A stretch of 64,000 bases of DNA from Hemerocallis citrina (lineage: Eukaryota > Streptophyta > Magnoliopsida > Asparagales > Asphodelaceae): contig JACEHZ010000369.1 of assembly GCA_017893485.1 (NCBI GenBank), positions 62,001 through 126,000 on the forward strand, in the 5' to 3' direction. Below are positions 1-11,300 of the stretch, piece by piece (position 1 is the stretch's first letter; each line of letters opens with the position of its first letter). The translations under genes were made by a program, and so were the position numbers. Below the pieces are notes generated by a model. The model had not been told where the DNA came from and ran no database searches. It saw only the letters and a list, made by a program, of their open reading frames with translations.

Positions 1-2
1 GT

Positions 3-1379
3 CTGCTGAAAGCATTGATTGAAGCCAGTAAAGGAAGACACTGTATGGAGATTACAGCACAACACCTCATTTTAGAACTGTCGTATATATGGAAGATACT
101 GCGTGTGGAGGCCTTTTAAATCTTACAGCCTAACCCTTTCTAGATGATGTCCTAAAACCAGTGTTGATATAGAAATCTATCAGCTTACTTTCTTCAAGGT
201 ATTGTTTACATTTCTTTGAATTGGACTCTAAATGTCTTTTTAAAGTTACCTGAGTAAAACAGATATCTTCTTGTTAATTTTTGATTTTGATATATTTCTG
301 TTTAACTCATTGTTATTATATTAATATTAGTATGCCATGTCTGGATGTAAAATACTAAAATGACAGTAACATTTGTTATTGGTCATTTTCATGTGATTTT
401 GATTAACCTAATAATAATTTGTGGCGGTCGTAGTTTTGTATCTACTACGCTGTTGGCCAACTGTTCCTGGTAAGAATGGTTGAAGTGCATACTGCATAGA
501 AGTGTGTTAGATATGCCATATGCCATCGTTCTACTTAAATATGCAGTAGTACCACTGTCATTAGGATTATCTTACGGAACTTAGTAGTTGTTCTGTCTTG
601 TTTCTGTTTTGTTTTTGTTTTTGTCTTGTTTTTGTTTTGTTTTTCTTTTTGAAGCTGGTGACAGTCAAAATGCTTTATCAATTTGCTTTGTTTAAGAATG
701 AGGATTTCAATACAAGACAAAAATTAGAGAAACTTGACTCCTTTTTCACAGATTTTTATTTGTTTGATGTGCAGGTTGATTTTTATCTACTCAATTCTGG
801 GACCCAACCTGATGGTATGAATCAGGGAATTTATTTGGTACGTCCAGTGACAGTCAAATAAAACCTCATTTCCATTAAATTCAATCATGACCGTCCAGTG
901 AGTACGGATCATATGTAGCAAAATCTTGATTTGGAGCTAAATTGTCATTTTAATTATAGTTCATGCGCTTGTGGTTGGTTCCACCCTTACTTTTGAAATC
1001 CTCACACTGCATAGGTTTCATGATTCTATATAGTTTCAGTATTTTATCTTCACATGATATGTATTTAAACAAAAGTATTTAAACTTCATCGTCATTGCTC
1101 ACAAACCAGTATTTTATCTTCACTTCAGGTAAATCACTTTTTCTCATACCAGTTTAAGCTCACAAACCATCAATAAACTTCATCGTCGGCATTTCTTCTT
1201 CTGTTTCTGATATACCTCATGCTTAAACCCTCTTTCATTTGTAGGGGATATAGAAGTTTCGGCATTTCTTTTTCTGTTTCTGATATACCTCATGCTTAAA
1301 CTCTCTTTCATTTGTAGGGGATATAGAAGTTTCTCCAGATGCGAACGGATCAGTGGTGGATTCGGTGGTTGGTGTATGA
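3..1379 (+). other. possible 3' exons of an unidentified host gene
   Basis: No family is recognised. Three short stretches look exon-like. Positions 3-120 are open in one frame (LLKALIEASKGRHC...) up to a TAA. Positions 775-837 (VDFYLLNSGTQPDGMNQG...) lie between a GCAG acceptor and a GTACGT donor. Positions 1318-1379 follow a TTTGTAG acceptor and encode DIEVSPDANGSVVDSVVGV before a TGA. The 5' end would lie left of the window. The pieces may belong to one gene, to several, or be chance. A T-rich run (TTTTGTTTTTG repeats) lies at 596-650. Confidence 0.25.
1186..1331 (+). repeat. 73-bp tandem duplication
   Basis: Two head-to-tail copies (1186-1258 and 1259-1331) differ at only a couple of positions. 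Each copy ends with a pyrimidine tract, TTTGTAG and GGGATATAGAAGTT, so the duplication doubles a plausible 3' splice site just before the candidate terminal exon. Confidence 0.85.
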
Positions 1380-1480
1380 ATATAACTTTGTCTACAGATT
1401 ATGCATGTAACTTTGTCTACTGATGAGGCAAAACCGATTATGAATGTAACTTTGTCTACATATTATGAATGTAAATTTGT
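1370..1480 (+). repeat. short direct repeats, ATGAATGTAACTTTGTCTAC type
   Basis: About four imperfect copies of a 20-25 bp unit (variants of TATGAATGTAACTTTGTCTA) occur in a row just after the candidate terminal exon. No coding potential. 1481-1729 is AT-rich with nothing else recognised. Confidence 0.6.
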
Positions 1481-1729
1481 GGATGATTTTGAATGAATAG
1501 TTTATTTATTAAGTTGGAATAAAAATTTTATTCTATGTTTTTTTTATTGTTTATTATGCTTGAATCATAGATTTGTGGAAGATTATTAAAATGATCAAAT
1601 TCCTAAAAACTATACGATTGTGAATTGAATTATATGTATTTTGATTTGATAAAATAAACAACAATTATCCAAGTAAGAGGGGGAAAAAAAACAACAACGT
1701 CGTAGTTGGTGAGTTGTTACCAAACCATC

Positions 1730-2018
1730 ACTAAAACCTATAGCAATGGAGTTTCAACTGTGGGTATAGCAAAGCAAAAGGTGTCTTTAAAATCTATACC
1801 AACAGATACGAAACCGTGGGTATAACACCGATACCTATACCAACGGGTGAAAAAACCGTCGCTATAGGCTATAGTGACGGCATTTTGCCGTGGGTATAGC
1901 TAATTAAAAACGACGGAAAAATATGTCCGTCGGTATAGGTTTTACGGGCTATACCTACGGTTTTTTGCGCTATACCCACGGATTTTTGCTGTCATTATAT
2001 GTCAAATTCCTTGTAGTG
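1730..2018. mobile_element. CACTA (En/Spm) transposon terminus with subterminal repeats
   Basis: The right edge ends in CCTTGTAGTG, the inverse of the canonical CACTACAAGG terminus. Inside it are about ten copies, in both orientations, of a CTATACC(C/G)ACGG motif, the dense subterminal repeats expected of CACTA elements. A CACTA at 1730 is not followed by the expected CAAG, and the 3-bp flanks (CAT left, TTA right) do not match, so the true left end is not established. No transposase is present. This may be a small internally deleted element or just one end. Confidence 0.6.
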
Positions 2019-2021
2019 TTA

Positions 2022-3060
2022 AGGGGAGTTTCGCCTTCCATAACACCTGTGCCCAGTTGGGTCTGCATCATCGATAGTGAATTCGATGATACAGAGATCT
2101 GACCGTGAAAGTTCCCTTGGCCTCGAGTTCCCAGCGCATCTGATCTGGGCCTTGAGTGCACATTGTACCGGTCCGTGTGATGTGTGCTTACAATTCAAGC
2201 AGTTACAGCTGTAACTCTGGGGTAAGAGTTCCTCGGAACGACGACTTCCAATTTTTCCTCTTCCAAGTCTCGGCCACAGAAATATTTGGTCGATTCATTT
2301 TCTCATACAGCTCTGGGAAAGTTTTCTTAAGGGTATGGGCACCACACTATTTGTCCCACCAAAATCTAGTGGACTGTCCATTACCGATAGTCGACGTAAC
2401 TGCTGAATTGAACGGTCCGCTTGCTTTGGTAATTCCTTTCTAGAATCGTGAAACTTTAAACCCTACTCGGAAGCCTGAACTTCTTGTACCTTTTCCCCGG
2501 ATGTGTGGTTGAATAAAATCCTGCCATCCTTCCCCGCTGTGGTAAAATACCTTCCACCACCATTTCCCCAAAAGGACAAGGTTCATATCTCTAAGGTCGA
2601 TGATGCCTAGCCCTCCATGCTTCTTCTTCATGCAAGCAATACTCCATTTGATCAGGTGGTAACCTTCCCTATTCAAATCTGCCCCTTTCCACAGGAATCT
2701 TTTCCGGATTCGGTCAATCCTTTGGATAACTCATTTAGGAAGCTCAAAAAATGACATGTAGTGAATGGGCAGATTAGACAACACTGAGTTGATGAGTACC
2801 ACTCTGCCCCCGAGAGATAGCAATTTTCATTTCCAACCAGATAGTCTGTCCTCCACCCTGTCTATGATAGGCAGTCAGTCCGACTTAGTGAGCTTCCCTG
2901 GTCTGAGTGGGAGCCCTAAGTATTTGATTGGGAACTCATCCGTCATACAGTTTAGTATGGTGGCATGTTCCCGTGTTTCGACATCGGATAGAGTAATTGG
3001 AATCAGAGCACTCTTGTGGAGATTTATCCTGAGGCCTGACCAGGCTTCAAAATGGTAGAG
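2022..3060 (-). pseudogene. LINE ORF2, C-terminal region running into zf-RVT
   Basis: Over several frames the minus strand reads PIKYLGLPLRPGKL..., then ACMKKKHGGLGIIDLRDMN and LLGKWWWKVF (2440-2676), FWWDK then a stop and CGAHTLKKTFPELY (about 2300-2400), and finally RWELEARGTFTVRSLY and VLWKAKLPL (about 2030-2150). The last two are the start of the zinc-binding RVT region. The Cys/His cluster that should follow is missing because the element ends at 2022. Confidence 0.75.
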
Positions 3061-3064
3061 TGCC

Positions 3065-4278
3065 CCTTTAAAGCAGACTGTTTATGACCTGATCCCGTTA
3101 CCAAAAAGTAGGGTGTTATCAGCGTACTGAAGAATCGTGCACCCTTGATTAGACGCGCTACTGGCTGCTGTTGTTATCCATCCTTTTCTTCAACAGTTCT
3201 CTAGCATACCCCTCAGCACATCCGCTACTATAGTGAATAGAAGTGGTGATAGCGGATCCCCTTGCCGGAGTCCTTTCTTGCAAGGGAACGGCAGCCCCGG
3301 CCACCCATTCACCGATATTGCAGTTTTACTAGTATGCAAACACTGCCTAATCCATCTTATCCATTTATTCCCGAATCCCCTTCCTCTGAGAGCTTCCAGC
3401 AGGCACTCCCACTCGACGAAATCATATGCTTTTTCAAAGTCCTGTTTTAGGAGGAAGTTCTTGGAGTTGCTCGTATGGCAGCGGTGAATAGCTTGTTCCA
3501 CGGTGGCCACACAGTCTAGAATACATCTGCCCTTGATGAAACTCGTCTGAGTTTTGCTTACTAAGCTGTCCATTATACTTCCCAGGAGGATGGCCAGGAC
3601 CTTAGTGATTATCTTAGCCGAGCAGTTTATGAGGCTAATCGGTATAAAATTCCCCACTTTCGTAGACTCCTCCCGTTTAGATATGAGGACTACTTCAGCA
3701 AAATTGAACATGCCCAATCTGAGATTGTTGTTAAAAAATTCATCCATCAGCACCATAATGTCCCCTTTAATTTCTTCCCAGAACACTTGGAAGAACATCA
3801 TTGGAAAGCCATCTGGCCCAGGCGACTTGTCTGCTCCCATTTGATTGATGGCCTTTTTTACTTCCTCTTCCGAGAAATGAGCTTCCAAAGTGGATAGTGC
3901 TTGTGTTGAATCGTTCTGGTATGCCTGCTAGTAATCATCCCTAAGTGGGATCCTGAAGTCATTTTTCTTCCCAAAGAGGTCCTTATAGTAAGCTTGAAAG
4001 GTTGTGGAAATCACATTTTCGTCTTGCGATATCCCAGTGTCCGTCTGTATTGACAGAATTAGGTTGGACTTGCGTCTTGCGCTTGCCACTCGGTGGAAGT
4101 AGACCGTATTCCCGTCTGCCTCTTTGAGCCACGAAATCCTTGACCTTTGTTGCCATTTGATTTCTTCCAACTTATAAAGATTGGAAATATTCTCTCGGAG
4201 TTCTAGTAGCATGTTTCTTTCATCTTGTGACAGGACTCTCGTTTCTTCCAACGTTTCTAGTTCATCAATTCCTTCCAA
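3065..4278 (-). pseudogene. LINE ORF2, linker and reverse transcriptase domain
   Basis: 3928-4278 is the linker with ISWLKEADGNTVYFHRVASA, the usual segment before the RT. 3190-3888 holds RT fingers and palm: KSPGPDGFPMMFFQVFW, ISLINCSAKIITKVLA, TSFIKGRCILD, DFEKAYDFVEWECLL and GLRQGDPLSPLLFTIVADVL. A stop follows at 3190. The next segment (about 3110-3150) reads CTILQYADNTLLFG, so the catalytic YADD motif is YADN. These defects make it inactive. Confidence 0.88.
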
Positions 4279-4323
4279 AAAGGCATCCTTTGCATGCCAG
4301 ATGGTCGAAAATCTAGACCGATT

Positions 4324-5187
4324 TCATCTACGCAGCTGCTTTCTCAATCTGCAAATTTTTTCACACCATCGGGCTGCAACGTCCGTACAAGTAGTTGGGA
4401 GTGCCCAGTTTTCCATCACCATGTGGTGAAACCCCTGAATTTCTAGCCAGACCTTTTTAAATCTGAATTTCCTAGGCCTTTGAGCTCCCCGTACCCCTGT
4501 ATCAAGTAGGATCGGAGTATGATCTGACGTAGGTCTAGGGATCAATCTGGCGGTTGCTAATGGAAACTTAGCCTCCCAATTCATCGATACTAGTATCCTG
4601 TCCAATTTGGCCATGATCGAAGCAGCCTGCATGTTAGACCATGTGAATAGTCTATCATTAATTGGGATATCTATGAGCTCTAGTTCCGTGATCACCCTAT
4701 TGAACTCTTCTCTGTGCCTGTTGCTGGAACCTCTTTCCTTGTGCTCGAAGGCAAATCTAGTAATATTGAAGTCCCCCCCAATAATCCAGGCTCCCGACCA
4801 CCGGTGTCGAATATCGACAAGCTCATGCCAGAAGGCATCACGATCTGTAGCCACATTCGGTCCATAAACGACAGTGACTGTCTGCACCCAATTATCAGAT
4901 TATCATTTCAGTCGGATAGACAGGGAAAACGTTCCAGTGTAAACCTCGGTACAAGTGAGAGTGTCCGAGTTGAACCCAATAGCAATTCCCCCCGAGGCTC
5001 CTGCGGACGAGCGTAGCACCCATTCCTTGATTCTGTTGCCCCCTATCCTTTTGAGTTTGGCCCTATGCACAAGTTTGGTCTCCTGTAATCTTACCACTTC
5101 CGCCTTGGAGTTGTTAATGACGTCCCTAACCATATCTCTTTTTCCCCTATCCCCCAGCCCCCTCACATTCCAGAATAGTGTATTCAT
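4324..5187 (-). pseudogene. LINE ORF2, endonuclease domain (frameshifted)
   Basis: The apurinic-type endonuclease/exonuclease/phosphatase fold is split over two frames. The first part starts MNTLFWNVRGLGDRGKRDMV with the QETKL motif (5187 to 4903). The second holds VVYGPN, IIGGDFNITRF, the LFTWSN motif and the terminal SDHTPIL motif (4887 to about 4490). These match the catalytic landmarks of the plant L1 endonuclease that nicks target DNA. A frameshift or stop lies near 4900 and another near 4320. Confidence 0.85.
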
Positions 5188-7613
5188 TGGGGGATCATGT
5201 CTGGGTCGACCATGGGTGTGGGTGTGGGACAGGTTTCAACTTCACAGACCTCTATCAACCCAGAGGTAGCTCCTAGTTCTTTATGACAACTAGATTTAAC
5301 CCTTTCAGTTTCCCAACCCCTAATTTTATTGAGAAGTAAAGCATTACGTTCTGTGTCACACACCTCCAAACCACAGGTTTTAGCTAGGAAAAAAACTTCA
5401 GAGTCTGACATGAAATTTAATATAGAAGCTAAAAAATTTCTCGTACCTCCGTCGTCGAATTTTGCAGCTTTTGCTACCGCTGCTATCTCCAGATAGTCAT
5501 CCAAGGACTCCACATGAGCCCTCTTAGGCGACCGCTGCACTCTGAACCCAACTGTCCTGTGAGATAAAACAATACTGTCTCCCGGTGCTGACTCTTGAAG
5601 TGTGGCCAAGACTATCTCTAGCGAGATCTCCCTTTGTGTATCAGCAATAAACTCTAGATCCTCTGACTCCTCGTCTGTAAATGAGAAATCTTCATCCAGA
5701 TTTAACCGCCCTTCCAGGTCCTCATCACTATCTGCTGATTTTCCAGTTGTAGAGTAGACTCTCTCATTGTGGACTCCTCATTGAGCCCACAGATTACCGA
5801 TGACTCTTCAAGAATAGCGGAGTTTCCTATGGCGGACCCCTCGATGGGCCCACTACCCGTCTGATTGCACAAAATTAAAGTGTTACATGTCTCAGGGGCT
5901 AAAATAAACGTTTTGGACCCTTCTTTAGGCCCATTAATGCCTATAAAACTCTTATAAACTAGCTCACCCACTTGAGAAGCATCTGCTTTGTTTCTATCGG
6001 CTCCTCCGCGGTGTAAGTTACCGCTAGTTTCGAGAATCGAGAGATCAACTCTTTTACTAAGGGCAGTACGCTCAACCCCCCCCCCCCCCCGCCACATGGC
6101 ATTACCAGAGTGGTTGGCATAGCGGCAGCTGCAGGCGGCGTGGGTTTCGATGTTTTGGGCATTGTGACCACAGCGTTGAGCGCCAAATCGAACTTTTCTT
6201 TCTCCTTAAGTTTCAAAGCAGAGGGGGTTTCTCCTTCTTCGTTGGCTTCTTTACCATTTGTGGGTTTCCTCAAAGCTTAAGCGGCAGAGGCCCCTTTCTT
6301 CTTGCTCTCCTTTGATCTATCTTCTCTGTGAACGAACAGCTCTGTGCTCGTCGCTTTCCCCAAAATGGTCTCTGTATCCTATCGCCCTTGACCCAAAGAA
6401 GCCACCTTTTTCCTTTCTAGTGCTTTCCAAACCTTTTCTACCCACTCCCTGGCGGATGGCGCTTTCTCGCTTGACATCTTTCCCAAGCTGGCACTGTCCC
6501 TCACCAGCTCTTGTCCCGAAGCATGCATGTTGTTACGGAGTTGGTATTTGCCATTTTTAGGGCCTGCAAGCCCTGTCCCCCCTCTCTACTCCACCATATG
6601 TCCCTCTTCGCCTGCATGCCTCGTTTGACCACTTTGTAGTGATTGATTGCCGTTTTGAGCTATCTGCTGCTCCCTTTTTTTCTGATTTACCCCTGATACT
6701 GTGGAGTTTACCAAATCTGGATGTGGGTCATCTTGGCCGTTGGATCCCTTGTTCTGGCTTCGTGCTCGACCACCGGCGTCCCGCCCTGATCCCTGCCTCT
6801 CTGATCCCTCCGCCGTAGGCTCCCGACAAGCTTCCATCTCTCTCGTAGCCTTGATCACCTCTCGATGGGCCCGCTCCACTTCGTGTGTCCCGTCTATGGT
6901 GAGCTCCCATGTTGGCGAAGCCACTTGTTTGTAGCTATGGCCATCTCTGAGAGAGGATGGAGGCGAAGGGGACGTGATGGAGGTGGGTTCCGTCTCCCTA
7001 TCTGCGCACTTGTCGAGGACAAAGCGGAGGAGATATGACTCCTCATAGGAGAAGACTTTTGCGAATCTTGGCATTAAGGCGATGTCCCTAATTATGATCA
7101 GTACCCTAGCCGATACTATCTCCGATCGGCGAACAGTTTTCTCGTCGACTTCTTCCAATGTGCCGAAGTCTGAGACTATCTCTTGTAAAGCCTCCTTTTT
7201 CCAAAAATGCAAGGGTACGTTATGAATCATACCCAGTATCTATCCCCCTAAGGTCGCTCAGCACTAAAGTTCGGTGACCAAGCTTTAAAGTCCATCATGA
7301 AATGCCCAAAGTCCACCATTGCCATACCGGTGACCTCTATCATCTTTTGCGGTGAAGGGAATAAAATAAAAAACTGGAGGGGACACATTCTCTTGACAAC
7401 CCAGTCACGGTGCGCTTTCATTGGCCATCTCGCTTTCAAAGCTTGGAGAACATGGGCCTCCGATGGCCGTCCTTTTGTCACGCGTGCGACAACGCACCCT
7501 TGACTAAGCCATTTTTTCTCATTTTTTATTGTGGCGAGGCTATTTGCAAGCTTAATCGTTGCTGGGTTGTCAGACGATCTACCCCTGGGTACTCGCCGCT
7601 CTTCGTACTCCAT
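5184..7613 (-). pseudogene. LINE ORF1, broken, DUF4283-like
   Basis: The first piece (7248-7613) starts MEYEERRVPRGRSSDNP and the next (6586-7230) starts MIHNVPLHFWKKEALQEI. The IHNVPLHFW and LQEIVSDFGTLEEVDE segments match the N-terminal region common in plant LINE-1 ORF1 proteins (DUF4283). A stop separates the two pieces. Later pieces (5959-6273, 5702-6097, 5184-5609) are low-complexity and change frame around a C homopolymer at 6076-6090. No clear zinc knuckle was found. The expected role is RNA binding in the retrotransposition particle. Confidence 0.65.
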
Positions 7614-7640
7614 ATTGTTATGCTAGCTACTCTCTATATT

Positions 7641-7918
7641 CTAACATAGTAGTATAAGGTATTCTCTCTTTATTTTTTTTTATTGTTCCTTATATAATAT
7701 AAATAGATTTAAATTTTTGAGATAAATGTCGTGTTATTCTTAAATATTTATTCATTTATTAAGAGAAATTTAATTTTATTATTGTCGCTTCATATTTTTA
7801 AAAGTCTACTAATTACATAGAATAGTAAGTATGACATTTTACAAGTTTCATGGTTATCAAGTATTGTAACTTAAGTCATAATCTTTTTTTTTTCTTTTCC
7901 AAGGTCCAAATATATAGT
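7641..7918. other. AT-rich spacer, nothing recognised
   Basis: This AT-rich stretch lies between the 5' end of the LINE and the start of the gypsy-type LTR at 7919. The last five bases, ATAGT (7914-7918), are the left target-site duplication of that element. Confidence 0.6.
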
Positions 7919-8540
7919 TGATATTGGTAAAAAAAATAGAGCCACTACATCGCGACACGCATCTCAAAGCTTCTCAAAGGCAGAACAGTAATTTTCAGCA
8001 ACAACAGGCCTACAAGAAGAGCATGGGCCATCTCTATACCAATCAAGCTCAATCATGCCTACTATTAAGGCTTACTTACAGTCCAAGAAAGAGTAATTTC
8101 CAGCTAATTAGGTCTGTCAATCAAATTCCCCATCTAAAACATGATTATTAACTAATTCTATTTAATCACGATGAGAATCTCCTGTTTAAAGTTAAAGAAC
8201 TGTTTCAGGTCTATCTTTTCGAACTAACATATAGCCTATAGATACTCTCCTGCCTGAATAATCAATAATTTTTACTAAAAATCGAATCTCCTTTCTGAGT
8301 TACTAATTTGACCGTCAGAGGGTTTTTCGCCCAGACCACCTCCGGTGTTTAGACTTTGTGCAGGTTCGTAGGACGTTTTCAATTGTCCAGATTCAAGGCC
8401 AGACTTTCTCAACCATTCAAATTCAGATTCAGATCGAGGAGTCTTCAGCCATCCGATCGACGGTACAGATCTTTAGCTTTCCTCATAAAAAAGAACTTAT
8501 CATCATATTGTTCCCACACCACAAAAAAAATAGCAATACA
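7919..8540 (+). repeat. 5' LTR of non-autonomous gypsy-type element
   Basis: It starts TGATATTGGTAAAA and ends AGCAATACA. It aligns along its length with 23300-23942: both share AGCCACTA, CGACACGCATCTCAAAGCTTCT, CAGCTAATTAGG and AGATCTTTAGCTTT blocks. The likely TATA region (about 8228-8245) is more decayed than in the 3' copy. Confidence 0.88.
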
Positions 8541-8556
8541 TTGGCGCCGTCTGTGG
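8541..8556 (+). promoter_or_regulatory. primer binding site TTGGCGCCGTCTGTGG
   Basis: It lies immediately after the 5' LTR. The sequence is the type used by TAT/Athila-related plant gypsy elements, not the initiator-Met type seen in the other elements here. Confidence 0.8.
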
Positions 8557-8798
8557 TGAAGCACAAATCTACCTCTCCGATCAAATCTCGCCGATAAGAA
8601 ATCACTTTCTTCCATGCCTCTAGCAAGAAAGACGAAGACGTCAGTTACCGCCCACCGCCAAGGGGTCCTCCTCCTCCGTCGTTCCAACCCCCTCATCTTA
8701 GCCTTCGTCCTCTTCATGGTCGCTGCCTCCAGAACAACCTTCTATCGTTGCCGGCACCATGCACAGGTACCTCACCATCAGAGCTACCATCTTCCACT

Positions 8799-10068
8799 TG
8801 TTAGGGTTATATACTGAAAGCATCACTTTTGTATTAACTTTATTTCCTTTTTTTTTTTGAATGAGAATCATATGAGCATATGTTTGCGTATTGTATTTAT
8901 TATAATATTAATGCAAGTATCTGATATTCTATAAGGTTGATAATATGGTGTGAGGAGACACACAGAAGATCATATTATCAGTTCCCTATGGAATATATAA
9001 ATAGTTCACAACCTAGACGGACTTGGACAATCCATGGAAAGGTTGTAGTGTAATCTGGTATTAGTCTATCTTGACTATAGGTTTACACTAGTACACTTTG
9101 TGTGTATTGAATAGGACCACTTGAGGTTGTTCTCTTTGTACTGACTACAAAAGAGAACAAACACCTCTGTTATTATGGATGCTTATGCTCTTAATCCAGA
9201 TATAATAACAGATATGTATATGCAGTGTGCATTACTTTGACTCATAAAAGAGTGAGATTCATTATGGATCAACAACCTCTATGAATTGGGTAATAGCATT
9301 GTATGTATGATGGGCTGTTGATTGTAAAAGGAATCCATGTCCCGATACGTCGGGTTGATGATGTCCCCTTAAGGAGCTCATAAGGATTGTCATGTAAACC
9401 CTGCAGGTGGATTGCATCCGACATGACAAATAAAGTTGAGTGGTACTACTTAAGGATAAAAGATGTTGATCAATATAGTTGTCAGTAACTTAATTTGATC
9501 GACGGACATTCGATATCTTAACATGGGGAGCTGAACGAGTATATAATAAAAGGAGCCCATAAATATAATTTGGGATTAGGAAGGTAGTGCAACAATAGCT
9601 CTTTAGTGGACCGAGCTATTGTTAATGGGCCTGGGTTGTGTGTTCGGGCTGAACACGGGATACCCAGATTCGTTAGGAGACCTAACCCTAATTTCTCCTC
9701 ATGGTCCCTACCGTAGCCTTATATATATATCCTCTATTCTCTGGCCGTCATATCTTTATCAGAGATAAGAAGTTTTCTCTAAATTCGTGATCCACATAAG
9801 GAGAGAAAGAGAGGTCAGCCAAGGAGAAGAAAGGTTGGTAGACCGTCGCCCACACGTCGTCCAACCCGAGGAAGGAATACGTGCAGAAGATCTTGGGGTC
9901 GCTGACTGCTCGAGGTTGCTAGAAACTATCGTCTTCTTCTCATCGCATGTATAATTCGTGAACCCTAGATTCCGCTATAAAGGGTTAGATCACGTATTAA
10001 ATCTGTTAAGCTTTTATGATCGATATGCACACCAATCCGTGGTCCTGGGAATCATCGCAGTTCCATCA
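8799..10068 (+). repeat. 5' LTR of copia element
   Basis: It is a TG...CA-bounded LTR of 1,270 bp, near-identical to 18299-19570. A TATATATATA box at about 9719-9730 probably sets the transcription start near 9750-9760, which puts R in the last quarter of the LTR. Confidence 0.94.
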
Positions 10069-10070
10069 AT

Positions 10071-10083
10071 TGGTATCAGAGCC
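10071..10083 (+). promoter_or_regulatory. primer binding site (initiator tRNA-Met)
   Basis: TGGTATCAGAGCC lies two bases after the 5' LTR and is complementary to the 3' end of plant initiator tRNA-Met, the usual copia primer. It primes minus-strand cDNA. Confidence 0.93.
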
Positions 10084-11300
10084 GGTATTGGATCTGCGTA
10101 TTGATTGTTACATCCATGTTGTCCAATAAAACTTGCGTTGTATGATAGTCGGTAGATGTAGATCTGTTCTAACTCGGTTTTGCAGGCATCATAGATCCAA
10201 CTATTATGGTCCAATGCATGTTTTGTTTGTGTTGTTGTTGTTTTGTGGATGTAATTAATATCACGAGGGTTGATCGTGCTTATAATTTTAATTCTTCAAT
10301 CTAGATTATGTGTGAACTCCTTCGGGAGGCATAGGATTGATGTAATTTTAATTTTTTTTTCGATCGATCGTGATGGCGGTGGTGGCTGTTTCTGACGCCG
10401 GAGGATATGCTGTTTTTAGGCAGTCCGGAGATCGACAGATGGTTTTCGATGAAGAAATCGGCAGCCAAACCTTTAAAAAAAACGGGGCACTGCCCCGAAC
10501 CCCGCGACCTGACCGGGCAGGTCGAACCCCGGATAACTCTGCGCAGGATTTGGGATTCGCACAGTCGGGGAAGAATCAGGAAAGATGGCCATAATAGTTG
10601 GATATTTATTTTCAAATTTATTGCCATTATTGCTTATTCTGATTATGCATGTTTATTATTTTGTGATTTTTTTTGAAAAACTAGGATCACATTAATAATG
10701 GACAACATGGACATAAATTAACTAGTAGAAAAACTCTCATTGTTAAATAACTAAGTGGGAGAGGGAATTCATTTAACATGAATCCCACGGTCTCCATTGT
10801 TGGTTTGTAGATGATATAATTATACTTGCGTGTTGGCTTTAGTGCTTTCCTCCATATCGGATGAGTATAATTATGGATCACCAGTACAAACTTCCTTAGG
10901 GATAATTGTAGAAAGTTACCTCGTATGTGTTCACTTCTCCATCTGAAGGAACTCAATACAAGATAATGGACTTAGTATTAAGCAATGGTATACACTTAGA
11001 TACAAATAATGGTATCCTCCCCATCGGAGTCACTGCTATTATTTGTAGGACCAGAGCAAAACCAACAGATTAATTTTATTTGTCATAAAGTTGTGTTGAC
11101 ATGATAGTAAAATTAATAGGAAAAACCTACTTGAACAAATATTGAATTTGTATACGTCCACACTATCGTGGCATGCTAAATTCATGGTGTTTAAGGTGTT
11201 GGTGAATTTTTTTTTATTGTTTTGAGGGAATCAATATTTAATTAATTCAAAAAGTTTTGCCCTACATAATTTTTTTTATGTGATTCTCAGGATTTCAAAA
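10084..11300 (+). other. copia 5' leader, no gene recognised
   Basis: This untranslated leader lies between the primer binding site and gag. It has no plausible protein. It contains CGGGGCACTGCCCCGAACCC-type GC-rich inverted segments near 10485-10535 within otherwise AT-rich sequence. Confidence 0.6.

Larger units (their letters stand above)
2022..7640 (-). mobile_element. LINE (L1-like non-LTR retrotransposon), broken
   Basis: On the minus strand this reads 5' to 3': ORF1 with a DUF4283-like start (7613 to about 6600), a long low-complexity ORF1 tail (to 5184), then ORF2 with endonuclease, reverse transcriptase and the start of the zf-RVT region. It stops at 2022 in the middle of zf-RVT, directly against the CACTA terminus. 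TPRT normally truncates LINEs at the 5' end, so loss of the 3' end points to later breakage. Several frameshifts and stops make it dead. Confidence 0.9.

Noticed and set aside
598..861. 87-codon open frame starting in a TTTTGTTTTTG tract
   Set aside because: The N-terminal part is low-complexity. Only the splice-bounded piece at 775-837 was kept, as a weak exon candidate.
7919..8540. MITE at 7919 with a partner near 23300
   Set aside because: The copies are direct repeats with a primer site and polypurine tract at the right places, so they are LTRs.
10071..10083. tRNA gene suggested by TGGTATCAGAGCC
   Set aside because: It is only the complement of a tRNA 3' end next to an LTR, thus a primer binding site. 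The same holds near 29069, 44766 and 48977.
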